5,353 bases of DNA from CAYQMF01 sp964418595 (GCA_964418595.1 CAYQMF010000208.1:1-5353); one strand, 5' to 3'. Shown: positions 1 to 5,353, counted from the first letter of the stretch. The notes: generated by a model from the sequence alone, not told the origin. Numbers and translations: made by a program.

Positions 1-55
1 CCGTGCGAGGCGGGCACAGCATGCCGCAGCTTCAGGGCTGCGCCAAGCCCCTGCG

Positions 56-73
56 ACGGAGGGCACGGAGGGC
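56..73. repeat. 9-bp perfect tandem direct repeat (2 copies)
   Basis: The 9-mer acggagggc occurs at 56-64 and again immediately at 65-73, followed by a further purine-rich ggaagga stretch (74-80 region). Two copies only, in a region without a supportable gene. It may be a chance duplication; no function can be assigned. Confidence 0.5.
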
Positions 74-119
74 GGAAGGAACGGCGGGACAGAGATGTGC
101 GGCAGGCAACGGTCCGCGG

Positions 120-143
120 GCACACTCGTCGGTCGCAGTGCGC
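120..143 (-). terminator. weak hairpin after the protease stop, possible terminator
   Basis: Read on the minus strand, 12 nt past the TAG stop (156-158), GCGCACT (143-137) can pair with AGTGTGC (126-120) around a 10-nt loop, giving a 7-bp stem with one G-U wobble. No U-tract follows, so it does not meet the classical intrinsic terminator pattern. In a very GC-rich genome such stems also arise by chance. Its position at the end of the three-gene unit is the main reason to record it. Confidence 0.25.
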
Positions 144-155
144 GTCGGGACTCCC

Positions 156-1478
156 CTAGCGCACCTCCAACGCCACGCGTCCGCTGTCGAACACCATCCG
201 ACAGCGCGACACGAGGTCCGCGCCGAGCACCCCGTGCAGCGGCAACCCCGTCTCACCGCCGGGACGGTCCACCACCGGAAGGTCGATGCCCGCGAACGCC
301 GCTCCCGACGCGCGCACCTCCAGGCCGCGCAGCTCGCGCACCGAGTAGCGCGTGCCACCCGGCGAGTGCACCACCCGGAAGCCGGCGGCGGCGCGATCGT
401 CGCCGCCGGGCAGCTCGCGCACGCCGGCGGGCGTGAGGCTCGAGTGCGACGCGCCGGTGTCGAGTTGGAACCAGAGGCTGCGGCCCTCGACGACCACCGG
501 GATGCGCAGGCCGCCGTCGACGCGCAGGGCGGGCACCGCGTGCGCGGCGGCGAGGCCGCGCGGCGATGCGATCGTGAGCCGACGCGCGACCGCGTCGACC
601 TCGACGCGGAAGCGGCCGATCACATCGAGACCGAGCAGGCCGTCGACGGCGCGACCGGGCCCGCCGAAGAGATCCCGCATCGCGAGCACTTGATCGCTCA
701 CCACCAGCACCGGCAACGGCCCGAGCCGCACCGCGCCGACCAGCAGCTCCTGCAGGATCCCGTACTGCACCGGGAACGGTCGGCCTGCCCCGTCGCTCAC
801 CTGCCCGCCTGGAAGGAGCGGCTCGACCCGCAACGCGCTGGCCAGCGACAGCGACAAGGTGGTGAGGGTCGCGCCGGTGTCGAGCACGAATGCGCCGCCG
901 CGCTCGCCGACGCCGAGCAGGATCTCGGGGAGCCTCTCGTGCGCGAGGGGCGCGGTCGCTTCGACGCTGCTCGGCCCGCGCCAGATCGTCGGCAGGCGAC
1001 CGGCGAGTTCGGCCCACGCGTGCCGGCGCGCGCGCTCCTGCGATTCTCCCCCGGCCTCGACCGCCGCGCGCAGCAGGCTCTCGCTCTCGCGCCAGTAGCC
1101 GACCATGAACAGCTTCTCGCCGGCGCGGCCGCTCGCCTCCGCGACGGCGGCTGGGTCGCTGCCGAGCCGACAGATCGCCTTCAAGTCGGCGATGGCGATC
1201 TCGTCGCGCCACCGCATGTCGGCGACGAGGGCGTCGAAGCGCAGCACGTCGAGGTCGACGGGGAAGCGCTGGCGCGCGCGCGCGAGCAGGCCTTCCGTCG
1301 TCAGCACGTCACCGGCGCGCAGCGCGCCCTGCATGGCCACCAGCAACTCGTCGCGATCCGAGGGCAGGCCAGAACGCCCCGGCGTGACGCACGCCGCCGC
1401 GAGCAGCGCGACGCTCAGTGCGGCGCGCGCGCCGGACTCACTGCGTGGTGATGGTGATGGTCGCACTCGAGATCGCAT
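156..1478 (-). CDS. probable lipoprotein with two tandem retropepsin-like aspartyl protease domains
   Basis: The 440-residue product from ATG 1478 has three parts. A hydrophobic leader (about 19-30) ends in a weak lipobox, LLAAAC, with Cys30, predicting export and lipid anchoring. Residues 40-165 are Ala/Leu/Glu-rich and helical, possibly TPR-like. Two aspartyl protease repeats follow: D200-TGA with VDGLLGLD (278-285), and D340-TGA with LHGVLGAD (414-421). The DT/SG triad plus a hydrophobic-hydrophobic-Gly motif followed by an LGxD stretch is typical of retropepsin-like (Asp_protease_2/gag-asp) domains. These normally dimerise; two in one chain would supply both catalytic Asp residues (200, 340). 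Peptide hydrolysis in the periplasm or at the outer membrane is inferred. The gene is last in a three-gene minus-strand unit. The start is uncertain: ATG 1478 and in-frame GTG 1466 both overlap the upstream gene and lack a Shine-Dalgarno. GTG 1441 overlaps the upstream stop but is out of frame. Stop TAG at 156-158. Confidence 0.85.
   Translation of the reverse strand: MRSRVRPSPSPRSESGARAALSVALLAAACVTPGRSGLPSDRDELLVAMQGALRAGDVLTTEGLLARARQRFPVDLDVLRFDALVADMRWRDEIAIADLKAICRLGSDPAAVAEASGRAGEKLFMVGYWRESESLLRAAVEAGGESQERARRHAWAELAGRLPTIWRGPSSVEATAPLAHERLPEILLGVGERGGAFVLDTGATLTTLSLSLASALRVEPLLPGGQVSDGAGRPFPVQYGILQELLVGAVRLGPLPVLVVSDQVLAMRDLFGGPGRAVDGLLGLDVIGRFRVEVDAVARRLTIASPRGLAAAHAVPALRVDGGLRIPVVVEGRSLWFQLDTGASHSSLTPAGVRELPGGDDRAAAGFRVVHSPGGTRYSVRELRGLEVRASGAAFAGIDLPVVDRPGGETGLPLHGVLGADLVSRCRMVFDSGRVALEVR
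1423..1432. repeat. (GC)5 dinucleotide run at the start of the protease gene
   Basis: Five GC units (inside the 12-bp palindrome ggcgcgcgcgcc, 1422-1433) lie just inside the protease gene, between GTG 1441 and the leader's hydrophobic core. Loss of one 2-bp unit would join GTG 1441 to the protease frame. Similar runs at 1272-1284 and 4152-4163 encode Ala-Arg repeats, so such runs are common in this genome and may be neutral. Confidence 0.6.
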
Positions 1479-4095
1479 CGACGCCGAGCGCCCCGAACCG
1501 CAGCGAGCCGACGTTGGCGATGACGCTGTTGAAGGGATTCGCCTGCGCCGCCACCGGCCCGTTGGCGAGGCGGTGCGCAGCGACGGTCAGACGCCACGTG
1601 CGCCCGGGCACGAGCAGCGCCGTCGCTTCCGGCGGCGGAGTCAGGAAGGCCCAGGTCGTCACCGTGCCGTACGCGATCACGTCCCATTGGCGCAGCTCGA
1701 CGCCGTCGTCGGTGGTGAGCCGGAACGTGAGGTAGGTGCCGCCCGGCGGCAGCGCCACCTCGATCGGAAAGCCGGCCGCCGACACGACCGCGCCGGGCGC
1801 GGGCGACGTGAAGGTCGGTACCGGCAGGAGCGGGCGCGTCGCGAGATCGCCTTCCGCGCCAAACGAGACCACCGCGCGTTGCTCGACGTCGTAGCCACCC
1901 GCGCTGCCGCGTCCGGTGACGCAGACGTGATGGTGGCCCGCGCCAAGCGGCGGCAGGCGCACGCTGAGGTCCTGGCCCGCCGCCACGAGGCTCGCGCCGC
2001 CCAGCCCGCACGCCGCGTCGGCGACGGTGCCGTTCGCCGACGCCGCACCCCAGTCCACCGTCAGCGACGCCGCGTTGACGCGCGGGTCGAGCCCGGCCAG
2101 GAGCCCGCGCGCCGTGAAGGTCCGGTCGGCGGTCACGAACGCACCCGGCAGCGCCGTCACCTGCCCCTCCGCCGGCACGAGGTCGTGCCGCACGAAGGCC
2201 CGGTCGAGCACGAACGGTCCCCCGCTCGCATCGCCCTCGACCACGCTCACGTGGCCGCGCGGCAGCGGCACGCCGATCGTGAACGCCGCGGTGGTGCCCG
2301 CGCCGTCGACGTCGCGCTTCACCGGCACGCGGCCGCCGCTGCTGCCGTCGTCGAGCATCACGCGGTCGAACCAGTCGCCGAAGTGGAGCGGAAGGTGCGC
2401 CTGCAGCCGGCGCGTGCGCCCCGACGTCCCGCCGTCGACGCTGCCCGCGATGAGGCCGTGGCGATGGAAGCCGGCGACCGAACGCGTCACCTGCGCCACC
2501 GGCATCTGCAGCCGGTGCCCCGACGTGCCGACGATGGTGTACGCGGCGACCACGCGACGGCTCGCACTCTCGCTCACGTAGCTCGCGGTGAGGTGGTCGC
2601 CAGGCCCGACCGACGTGAACAGGACCCCGGCCTCGAGCGTGCGGCCGAGGAACCCCTCGCCGGGCACGACGCCACGCGAGAGCACCGCGTCGCGCAGCAG
2701 CGCCCCGGTGGTCGCGCCGATCACCTCGACGACGTTGCCGCGGATGTTGCTGTCCCACGGCTGCGCCAGCGAGAACACCCGCAGGTCGGCGACGCGCTCA
2801 TCGGCGCGCAGGCGCACGATCCCATCGGCGAGGAACGCCTGGTTCACGTCGCGCGCGCGGCCGGCGCGCACGCCGTAGAAACCTTCGGGCACGTCTTCGA
2901 GGAACGCGGTTGCCGACGCATCGCTGAACGCGTCGCCGCCGAAGCGACCACGCTCGTCGCCGGTGCGCACGCGCTGGTCCGGGAGGCCGCGGCCGCGCTC
3001 GACGGTGAGGATGCGCAGGTGGCCGCTGCGCACGCTGTCGAGCAGGAGGTCGCTCGCGTCCTGCGTGCCAGGCGTGAGGACGATGACGTGCCGCGCGGCC
3101 TCCGGCAGGTAGCCGCGCCCGCCGATCAGCTCCAGCGTCTCGGTGCGGGCGTTGGCGGCGAGATCCGTGGCAGCGATCGGCCCGAGCGCGAAGCGCCCGT
3201 CGGTGCCGGCCGCAGTCACTACGCCGCCCGCGGCGACGAACGCGCGCGGGATCGGCTGGCCATCGCTGCCGAGCACGCGCCCCTGCACGGTCGTCGTCGT
3301 TCCGATCGAAGCCGTGAACAGGTAGAGCCCGCCGCGATCGACCAGGAACGCCGCGCGCAGCCGGCCGTTCGCAACTGTCGCCGCGCCGAGGCGCACCCAG
3401 GTGCCGGCCGTCGCATCGAGGCGCCACACGTCGACGTCCGCGCCCGTGGCGCTGGCCAGTTCGTTCGGGATGGACAGCGTGGCGGCCGGCCCGATGCCGA
3501 GCCCGAGCGGCTCCACGACGATCGCGCGCGAAGCGAGGGCCGCCTTCGTTCCGTCGCGGGGTGGCGCGACGGGCAGGTGCCGCGCCTGCAGCGCCGCGGT
3601 GCGGATCAGGACGGTCGTCGCATTGCCCGCGTCGAGGAAGGTGCCGGCGTCGAACTCGAGGATCGCCTGCGACGCCGCGGAGTCGTCGAAGACCAGCGGG
3701 CCGATGGGCGCGCCGGTCGGCTGCGTCAACCCCGCGCTCGCACCGAGATCCGGCAGGAAGACGGGGCGATCGAGCATGCGGCCGTCGTCGATCACGCGCG
3801 CCCGCAGCACCAGCGAGCCGAGCGCATCGGCCGCGGTCGCCGACGCCGCGCTCGCGTCCACGGTGACCACGACCTCGCCGGGCGGGAGCAGGGGCGCCTC
3901 GGCGCGGCCGACGCGGCCGCTCACCCCGCGCGCGCCGCCGGCCTCGACCCGCGCGCCGGTGACCGGGCGGGTCCCGTCGTCGAAGACGGTGACCTGGAAC
4001 TGCTCCGGCGGCTTGGCGCCGAGACCCGGGCCGATGTCGGAGCCTTCGCCCTGGCAGGCGACCAGGAGCGCGCACGCGAGCAGGACCCGCCTCAC
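1438..4095 (-). CDS. large beta-rich lipoprotein with a carboxypeptidase-regulatory-like module
   Basis: Product of 885 residues. The N-terminus is a textbook lipoprotein signal: MRR, a hydrophobic core, then LVAC with Cys14 followed by Gln, not Asp, which in the enterobacterial sorting rule favours the outer membrane. Residues 33-80 look like an Ig/Cna-B-like strand module with a dGt-P-tGA-V pattern. Residues about 145-262 resemble ZU5-like surface modules (LSIP near 207-210, GTWV near 231-234, then a strand ending in LYLFTA). Residues 268-312 match the carboxypeptidase regulatory-like pattern (TVQGRVLGSDGQPIPRA, then TDGRFALG). Residues 757-845 look like a final Ig/FN3-like domain (TSPAPGAVV). 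The middle, 350-750, is Gly/Val/Thr-rich and not recognised. Beyond the signal only Cys696 and Cys725 occur, a possible disulfide, with His721-723 beside Cys725. I chose GTG 4095 because it overlaps the preceding TGA, follows a GGAGGTG and starts the signal peptide. No catalytic motif is seen; an envelope structural or binding role is inferred. Stop TGA at 1438-1440. Confidence 0.85.
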   Translation of the reverse strand: MRRVLLACALLVACQGEGSDIGPGLGAKPPEQFQVTVFDDGTRPVTGARVEAGGARGVSGRVGRAEAPLLPPGEVVVTVDASAASATAADALGSLVLRARVIDDGRMLDRPVFLPDLGASAGLTQPTGAPIGPLVFDDSAASQAILEFDAGTFLDAGNATTVLIRTAALQARHLPVAPPRDGTKAALASRAIVVEPLGLGIGPAATLSIPNELASATGADVDVWRLDATAGTWVRLGAATVANGRLRAAFLVDRGGLYLFTASIGTTTTVQGRVLGSDGQPIPRAFVAAGGVVTAAGTDGRFALGPIAATDLAANARTETLELIGGRGYLPEAARHVIVLTPGTQDASDLLLDSVRSGHLRILTVERGRGLPDQRVRTGDERGRFGGDAFSDASATAFLEDVPEGFYGVRAGRARDVNQAFLADGIVRLRADERVADLRVFSLAQPWDSNIRGNVVEVIGATTGALLRDAVLSRGVVPGEGFLGRTLEAGVLFTSVGPGDHLTASYVSESASRRVVAAYTIVGTSGHRLQMPVAQVTRSVAGFHRHGLIAGSVDGGTSGRTRRLQAHLPLHFGDWFDRVMLDDGSSGGRVPVKRDVDGAGTTAAFTIGVPLPRGHVSVVEGDASGGPFVLDRAFVRHDLVPAEGQVTALPGAFVTADRTFTARGLLAGLDPRVNAASLTVDWGAASANGTVADAACGLGGASLVAAGQDLSVRLPPLGAGHHHVCVTGRGSAGGYDVEQRAVVSFGAEGDLATRPLLPVPTFTSPAPGAVVSAAGFPIEVALPPGGTYLTFRLTTDDGVELRQWDVIAYGTVTTWAFLTPPPEATALLVPGRTWRLTVAAHRLANGPVAAQANPFNSVIANVGSLRFGALGVDAISSATITITTQ

Positions 4096-4709
4096 AGGAG
4101 CACCTCCGCGCTCGTGCGCGCCGCGCTGGCCAGGGCCGCGATCTCCTCCTGGCGCGCGCGCGCCGCCGCCAGCGTCTCGCCGCCGGCCACATCGCCGAGC
4201 AGGCGGGCGTTGATGCGCACGTTGAGGCACGCGATCTCGGCCGCGGTCTGCAGCAGGGCGGCGCCCGCGGCCTGGTCGCTGACGATGGTGCGGCCGGCGC
4301 AGTCGAACACCGGCGCGGCAGCGCGCAGGGCTTCGCGCACGACCTCGAGCGTCTGCATCGGCACGACCATCGCACCCTGCAGGCCACGCCGGATCGCCGC
4401 GTCGCGCGCCGCGGTCTGCGCGGGTGTGTCCTTGGGCAGGCCGTAGGCCGCCGCCACCGGCTCGAAGCTCGTGCAGTCGGCCTCGGCCAACGGTCCGGCG
4501 CGTTGGAGCAGGGCGTCGAGCGCCGACTCCGCGCGGGCGAGGTCGGCGTCGCGCGCGGCGGTGGCCTTCTTGCCGCGGCTGAAGCGCACGACCATGAGCA
4601 GGAGCGCCACGCCCATCGCCGCGGCGACGCCGCCGGCGGCCCCGCCCCCGGGGGAGGGAGTGCGGGCGGCCAGACCCTCGACGAGGTCGCGAAGCGGTCG
4701 ATCGATCAC
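4092..4709 (-). CDS. cyclodeaminase/cyclohydrolase family protein (FTCD C-terminal type)
   Basis: The 205-residue product has the usual length of stand-alone members of the formiminotransferase-cyclodeaminase C-terminal family (FTCD_C, including bacterial FchA-type methenyl-tetrahydrofolate cyclohydrolases). Family signatures in order: TPSPGGGAAGG (17-27), then a helix AAAMGVALLLMV (29-40) and RFSRGKK (42-48); D79-CTSF; LPKDTP (91-96) with R102-DAA; VVPMQTLEVV (115-124); IVSDQAAGAALLQTAA (142-157); and NVRIN (163-167). The family converts 5-formimino-THF to methenyl-THF plus ammonia, or hydrolyses methenyl-THF to formyl-THF. The choice cannot be made from sequence alone. The stretch before VSD reads CAGRTI rather than the GN-containing form I recall from better-known members, so activity may differ. 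The protein is mostly helical and cytosolic, with no signal peptide. The start is GTG 4709; no ATG, GTG or TTG lies in frame upstream before the stop at 4797. There is no visible Shine-Dalgarno. It heads the minus-strand unit and its TGA overlaps the lipoprotein GTG. Confidence 0.88.
   Translation of the reverse strand: MIDRPLRDLVEGLAARTPSPGGGAAGGVAAAMGVALLLMVVRFSRGKKATAARDADLARAESALDALLQRAGPLAEADCTSFEPVAAAYGLPKDTPAQTAARDAAIRRGLQGAMVVPMQTLEVVREALRAAAPVFDCAGRTIVSDQAAGAALLQTAAEIACLNVRINARLLGDVAGGETLAAARARQEEIAALASAARTSAEVLL
4101..4107 (-). promoter_or_regulatory. Shine-Dalgarno GGAGGTG for the large lipoprotein gene
   Basis: On the minus strand GGAGGTG lies five nt (CTCCT) before GTG 4095, inside the last codons of the upstream folate-type gene. 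It fixes the lipoprotein start. The GTG shares two bases with the upstream TGA, so translation of the two genes is probably coupled. Confidence 0.8.
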
Positions 4710-4715
4710 GGGCGC

Positions 4716-4744
4716 ATTCTGGCGACCCGGGTACGCGTGTCCAA
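4716..4744 (-). promoter_or_regulatory. possible sigma70-type promoter for the minus-strand unit, leaderless geometry
   Basis: On the minus strand TTGGAC (4744-4739) is separated by exactly 17 nt from CAGAAT (4721-4716), which matches TATAAT at four of six bases. Six nt (GCGCCC) then lead to GTG 4709, so initiation would fall at or beside the start codon. The absence of a Shine-Dalgarno before that GTG fits a leaderless transcript. The -35 match is poor in strict register (three of six), so this is only a candidate. Confidence 0.35.
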
Positions 4745-4797
4745 CGTTCGCGGCGGCGATTGCGCAGGCACCAGCGTCGACCCGCGCGGCTGATTCC

Positions 4798-4826
4798 TAG
4801 GCACGGACCGGGCCGGACGCTAAACG
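4798..4826 (+). promoter_or_regulatory. possible promoter for the hotdog gene pair, leaderless geometry
   Basis: TAGGCA (4798-4803, four of six to TTGACA) and TAAACG (4821-4826, three of six to TATAAT) are 17 nt apart. The second hexamer ends seven nt before GTG 4834. No Shine-Dalgarno precedes that GTG. The matches are weak; the AT-richer taaac in an otherwise GC-rich stretch is the main visual cue. Confidence 0.25.
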
Positions 4827-4833
4827 TCGCGCC

Positions 4834-5160
4834 GTGCACGCGTTCGAGATCAGGCCCGAGGGTGACGGCATCACGGTCGAGGTCCCGGCGGACTGTGCCT
4901 TCGTCGACGGCCACTTCCCCGGCGCACCCATCGTGCCGGGCGCAGCGCTGCTGCAGCTCGTGCTCGCGCACGCGTGGTCGGAGACGGCGCGCGCGGTGCA
5001 CGTGCGGCGGCTGCGCTTCTCGCGGCCGGTGCGACCGCGGGCCCGCCTGCGCCTGACCATGCAGCGCGACGGCACGACCGTGCAGTTCGCGTTGCGCGAA
5101 GGCACCGACCTCGTGATGCAGGGCACGCTCGCGCCGCCGGCGAGCGAGGGATCCGCGTGA
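4834..5160 (+). CDS. ApeI/FabZ-like hotdog 3-hydroxyacyl-ACP dehydratase subunit
   Basis: The 108-residue product carries the hotdog dehydratase hallmark DGHFPGAPIVPG (25-36) with H27, the family's catalytic His, followed by the central helix (37-49) and a strand region FSRPVRPRARLRL (62-74). Length and layout fit the short ApeI-like dehydratases of aryl polyene clusters better than FabZ (about 140-150 residues). Family members dehydrate 3-hydroxyacyl-ACP to trans-2-enoyl-ACP. Counting 14 residues from His, where FabZ has Glu and FabA/ApeI-type proteins have Asp, this protein has Gln41. The usual catalytic acid is therefore missing in this chain. The start is GTG 4834; nothing resembling a Shine-Dalgarno precedes it. 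Its TGA (5158-5160) overlaps the GTG of the next gene, another hotdog protein, so the two are probably translated together and may form a heterodimer. It is transcribed divergently from the folate-type gene. The family is clear; the exact pathway is inferred. Confidence 0.85.
   Translation: MHAFEIRPEGDGITVEVPADCAFVDGHFPGAPIVPGAALLQLVLAHAWSETARAVHVRRLRFSRPVRPRARLRLTMQRDGTTVQFALREGTDLVMQGTLAPPASEGSA
5146..5151 (+). promoter_or_regulatory. Shine-Dalgarno-like GAGGGA for the second hotdog gene
   Basis: GAGGGA lies five nt (tccgc) before GTG 5157 within the end of the first hotdog gene. It supports the start at 5157, whose GTG overlaps the preceding TGA. Confidence 0.6.
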
Positions 5161-5353
5161 GCGACCCCTGGCCTTCGCCCGCGGAGCTGCTGCCGCACCG
5201 CGCGCCCGCGATCCTGCTCGACGCGATCGCCGCGGCCGACGCCGACACCCTCACCGCGAGCCTGCGCGTGGCGGCCACGAGCCCGTACGCCGAAGGCCCG
5301 TGGTCCTCGGCCGTCCTCGTGGAGGCCGCCGCCCAGGCCGCCGGTGCGCACGG
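5157..5353 (+). CDS. ApeP/FabZ-like hotdog protein, partial (cut by the window edge)
   Basis: Only the first 65 residues are present; the frame is open to the last base. The start resembles the N-terminal helix of FabZ/ApeP-type proteins: ELLPHRAPAILLDAI (10-24, compare the LPHR-P-LL-D pattern). Then SPYAEGPWSSAVLVEAAAQAAG (from 42 on) matches the central helix with the conserved E-x-x-A-Q (E56 to Q60). The GHFPG segment of active FabZ is absent; the only His residues are H14 and H65. This is the pattern of ApeP-like proteins, which keep the Glu helix but lack the catalytic His loop. With the preceding gene, which has the His but not the acid, it may form one composite dehydratase site. The GTG start is set by its overlap with the upstream TGA and a GAGGGA five nt before. 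Alternative: a FabZ paralogue with another thioester substrate. Confidence 0.7.
   Translation, partial: MSDPWPSPAELLPHRAPAILLDAIAAADADTLTASLRVAATSPYAEGPWSSAVLVEAAAQAAGAH

Larger units (their letters stand above)
1..155. other. non-coding or unassigned flank downstream of the protease gene
   Basis: I see no convincing gene here. Reading frames that cross it on either strand give Arg/Ala/His/Pro-rich composition with no recognisable motif and continue antisense or out of frame into the protease gene. On the minus strand an ATG at 22 would open a frame leaving the window after seven codons, but no ribosome binding site precedes it, so it cannot be supported. Visible structure is limited to two overlapping potential hairpins (25-42 with 6-bp arms cgcagc/gctgcg, and 35-50 with 5-bp arms gggct/agccc), a 9-bp tandem repeat, and the hairpin described at 120-143. 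Confidence 0.5.

Noticed and set aside
1..22. Possible start of a further minus-strand gene at ATG 22.
   Set aside because: Only seven codons fit in the window, there is no Shine-Dalgarno, and nothing about the peptide can be recognised.
3..1451. A 482-codon open frame on the plus strand over the protease gene.
   Set aside because: It is antisense to the DTGA-bearing protease frame, has strongly biased low-complexity composition, and shows no signal or domain motif.
1415..1470. A His5 stretch (DHHHHHA) resembling a purification tag near the end of the lipoprotein gene.
   Set aside because: It appears only in an unused frame. In the true frame the same repetitive codons read TITITTQ, so there is no sign of an engineered tag.
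1105..4446. A very long open frame (1113 codons) on the plus strand.
   Set aside because: It lies antisense to the lipoprotein and folate-type genes, is dominated by Arg, Ala, His, Glu and Asp without motifs, and is the expected shadow of GC-rich coding DNA.
4096..5001. Upstream extension of the large lipoprotein frame to 5001.
   Set aside because: The extension runs through the folate-type gene and into the hotdog gene in other frames and is Arg-rich. The signal peptide, Shine-Dalgarno and stop/start overlap all place the start at GTG 4095.
4797..5351. Minus-strand open frame opposite the hotdog genes.
   Set aside because: The plus strand encodes clear dehydratase motifs here. The minus frame has no recognisable motif and ends before the folate-type gene.
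1..5353. CRISPR arrays, tRNA or rRNA genes, insertion sequences, attachment sites.
   Set aside because: No regularly spaced repeats, cloverleaf-like or rRNA-like stretches, transposase motifs or terminal inverted repeats were seen on either strand.

Overview
The window is a very GC-rich bacterial segment (above 70% G+C by eye). All five genes can be read with few low-GC codons, and four of them start with GTG. Tight stop/start overlaps and lipoprotein-type signal peptides indicate a diderm, Gram-negative-type bacterium, plausibly of the Myxococcota/Desulfobacterota-like 'deltaproteobacterial' sphere. That placement is a guess from style, not from a marker gene.

Layout: two divergent transcription units share a 124-bp intergenic region (4710-4833). 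Leftward (minus strand) runs a three-gene unit. The first gene is a stand-alone cyclodeaminase/cyclohydrolase-type folate enzyme (4709-4092). The second is an 885-residue lipoprotein built of beta-rich modules (4095-1438, GTG start overlapping the previous stop, strong Shine-Dalgarno). The third is a probable lipoprotein with a helical N-terminal region and two tandem retropepsin-like aspartyl protease domains (about 1478-156). The last ~155 bases (1-155) hold no supportable gene, only a weak hairpin after the protease stop and a short tandem repeat.

Rightward (plus strand) run two overlapping hotdog-fold dehydratase-like genes: a complete 108-residue ApeI/FabZ-like protein (4834-5160) and the first 65 residues of a second, ApeP/FabZ-like protein cut by the window edge (5157-5353). 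The first keeps the catalytic His but has Gln where the family acid should be. The second keeps the Glu but has no His where the family catalytic His should be. This suggests an obligate heterodimer that shares one composite active site, and the opening of an aryl-polyene-like or other type II fatty-acid/polyketide cluster to the right.

How the genes may work together: the two lipoproteins are probably co-transcribed and would both be exported to the envelope, so a protease-partner or protease-substrate relation is possible but unproven. The cytosolic folate-type enzyme at the head of that unit has no obvious functional link to them. Neither gene facing the divergent region has a visible Shine-Dalgarno, and both have -10-like hexamers 6-7 nt before their GTG, so leaderless transcripts are possible. 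Points worth a second look are the complementary hotdog active sites, the unusual start of the protease gene beside a (GC)5 run, and the tandem retropepsin layout.
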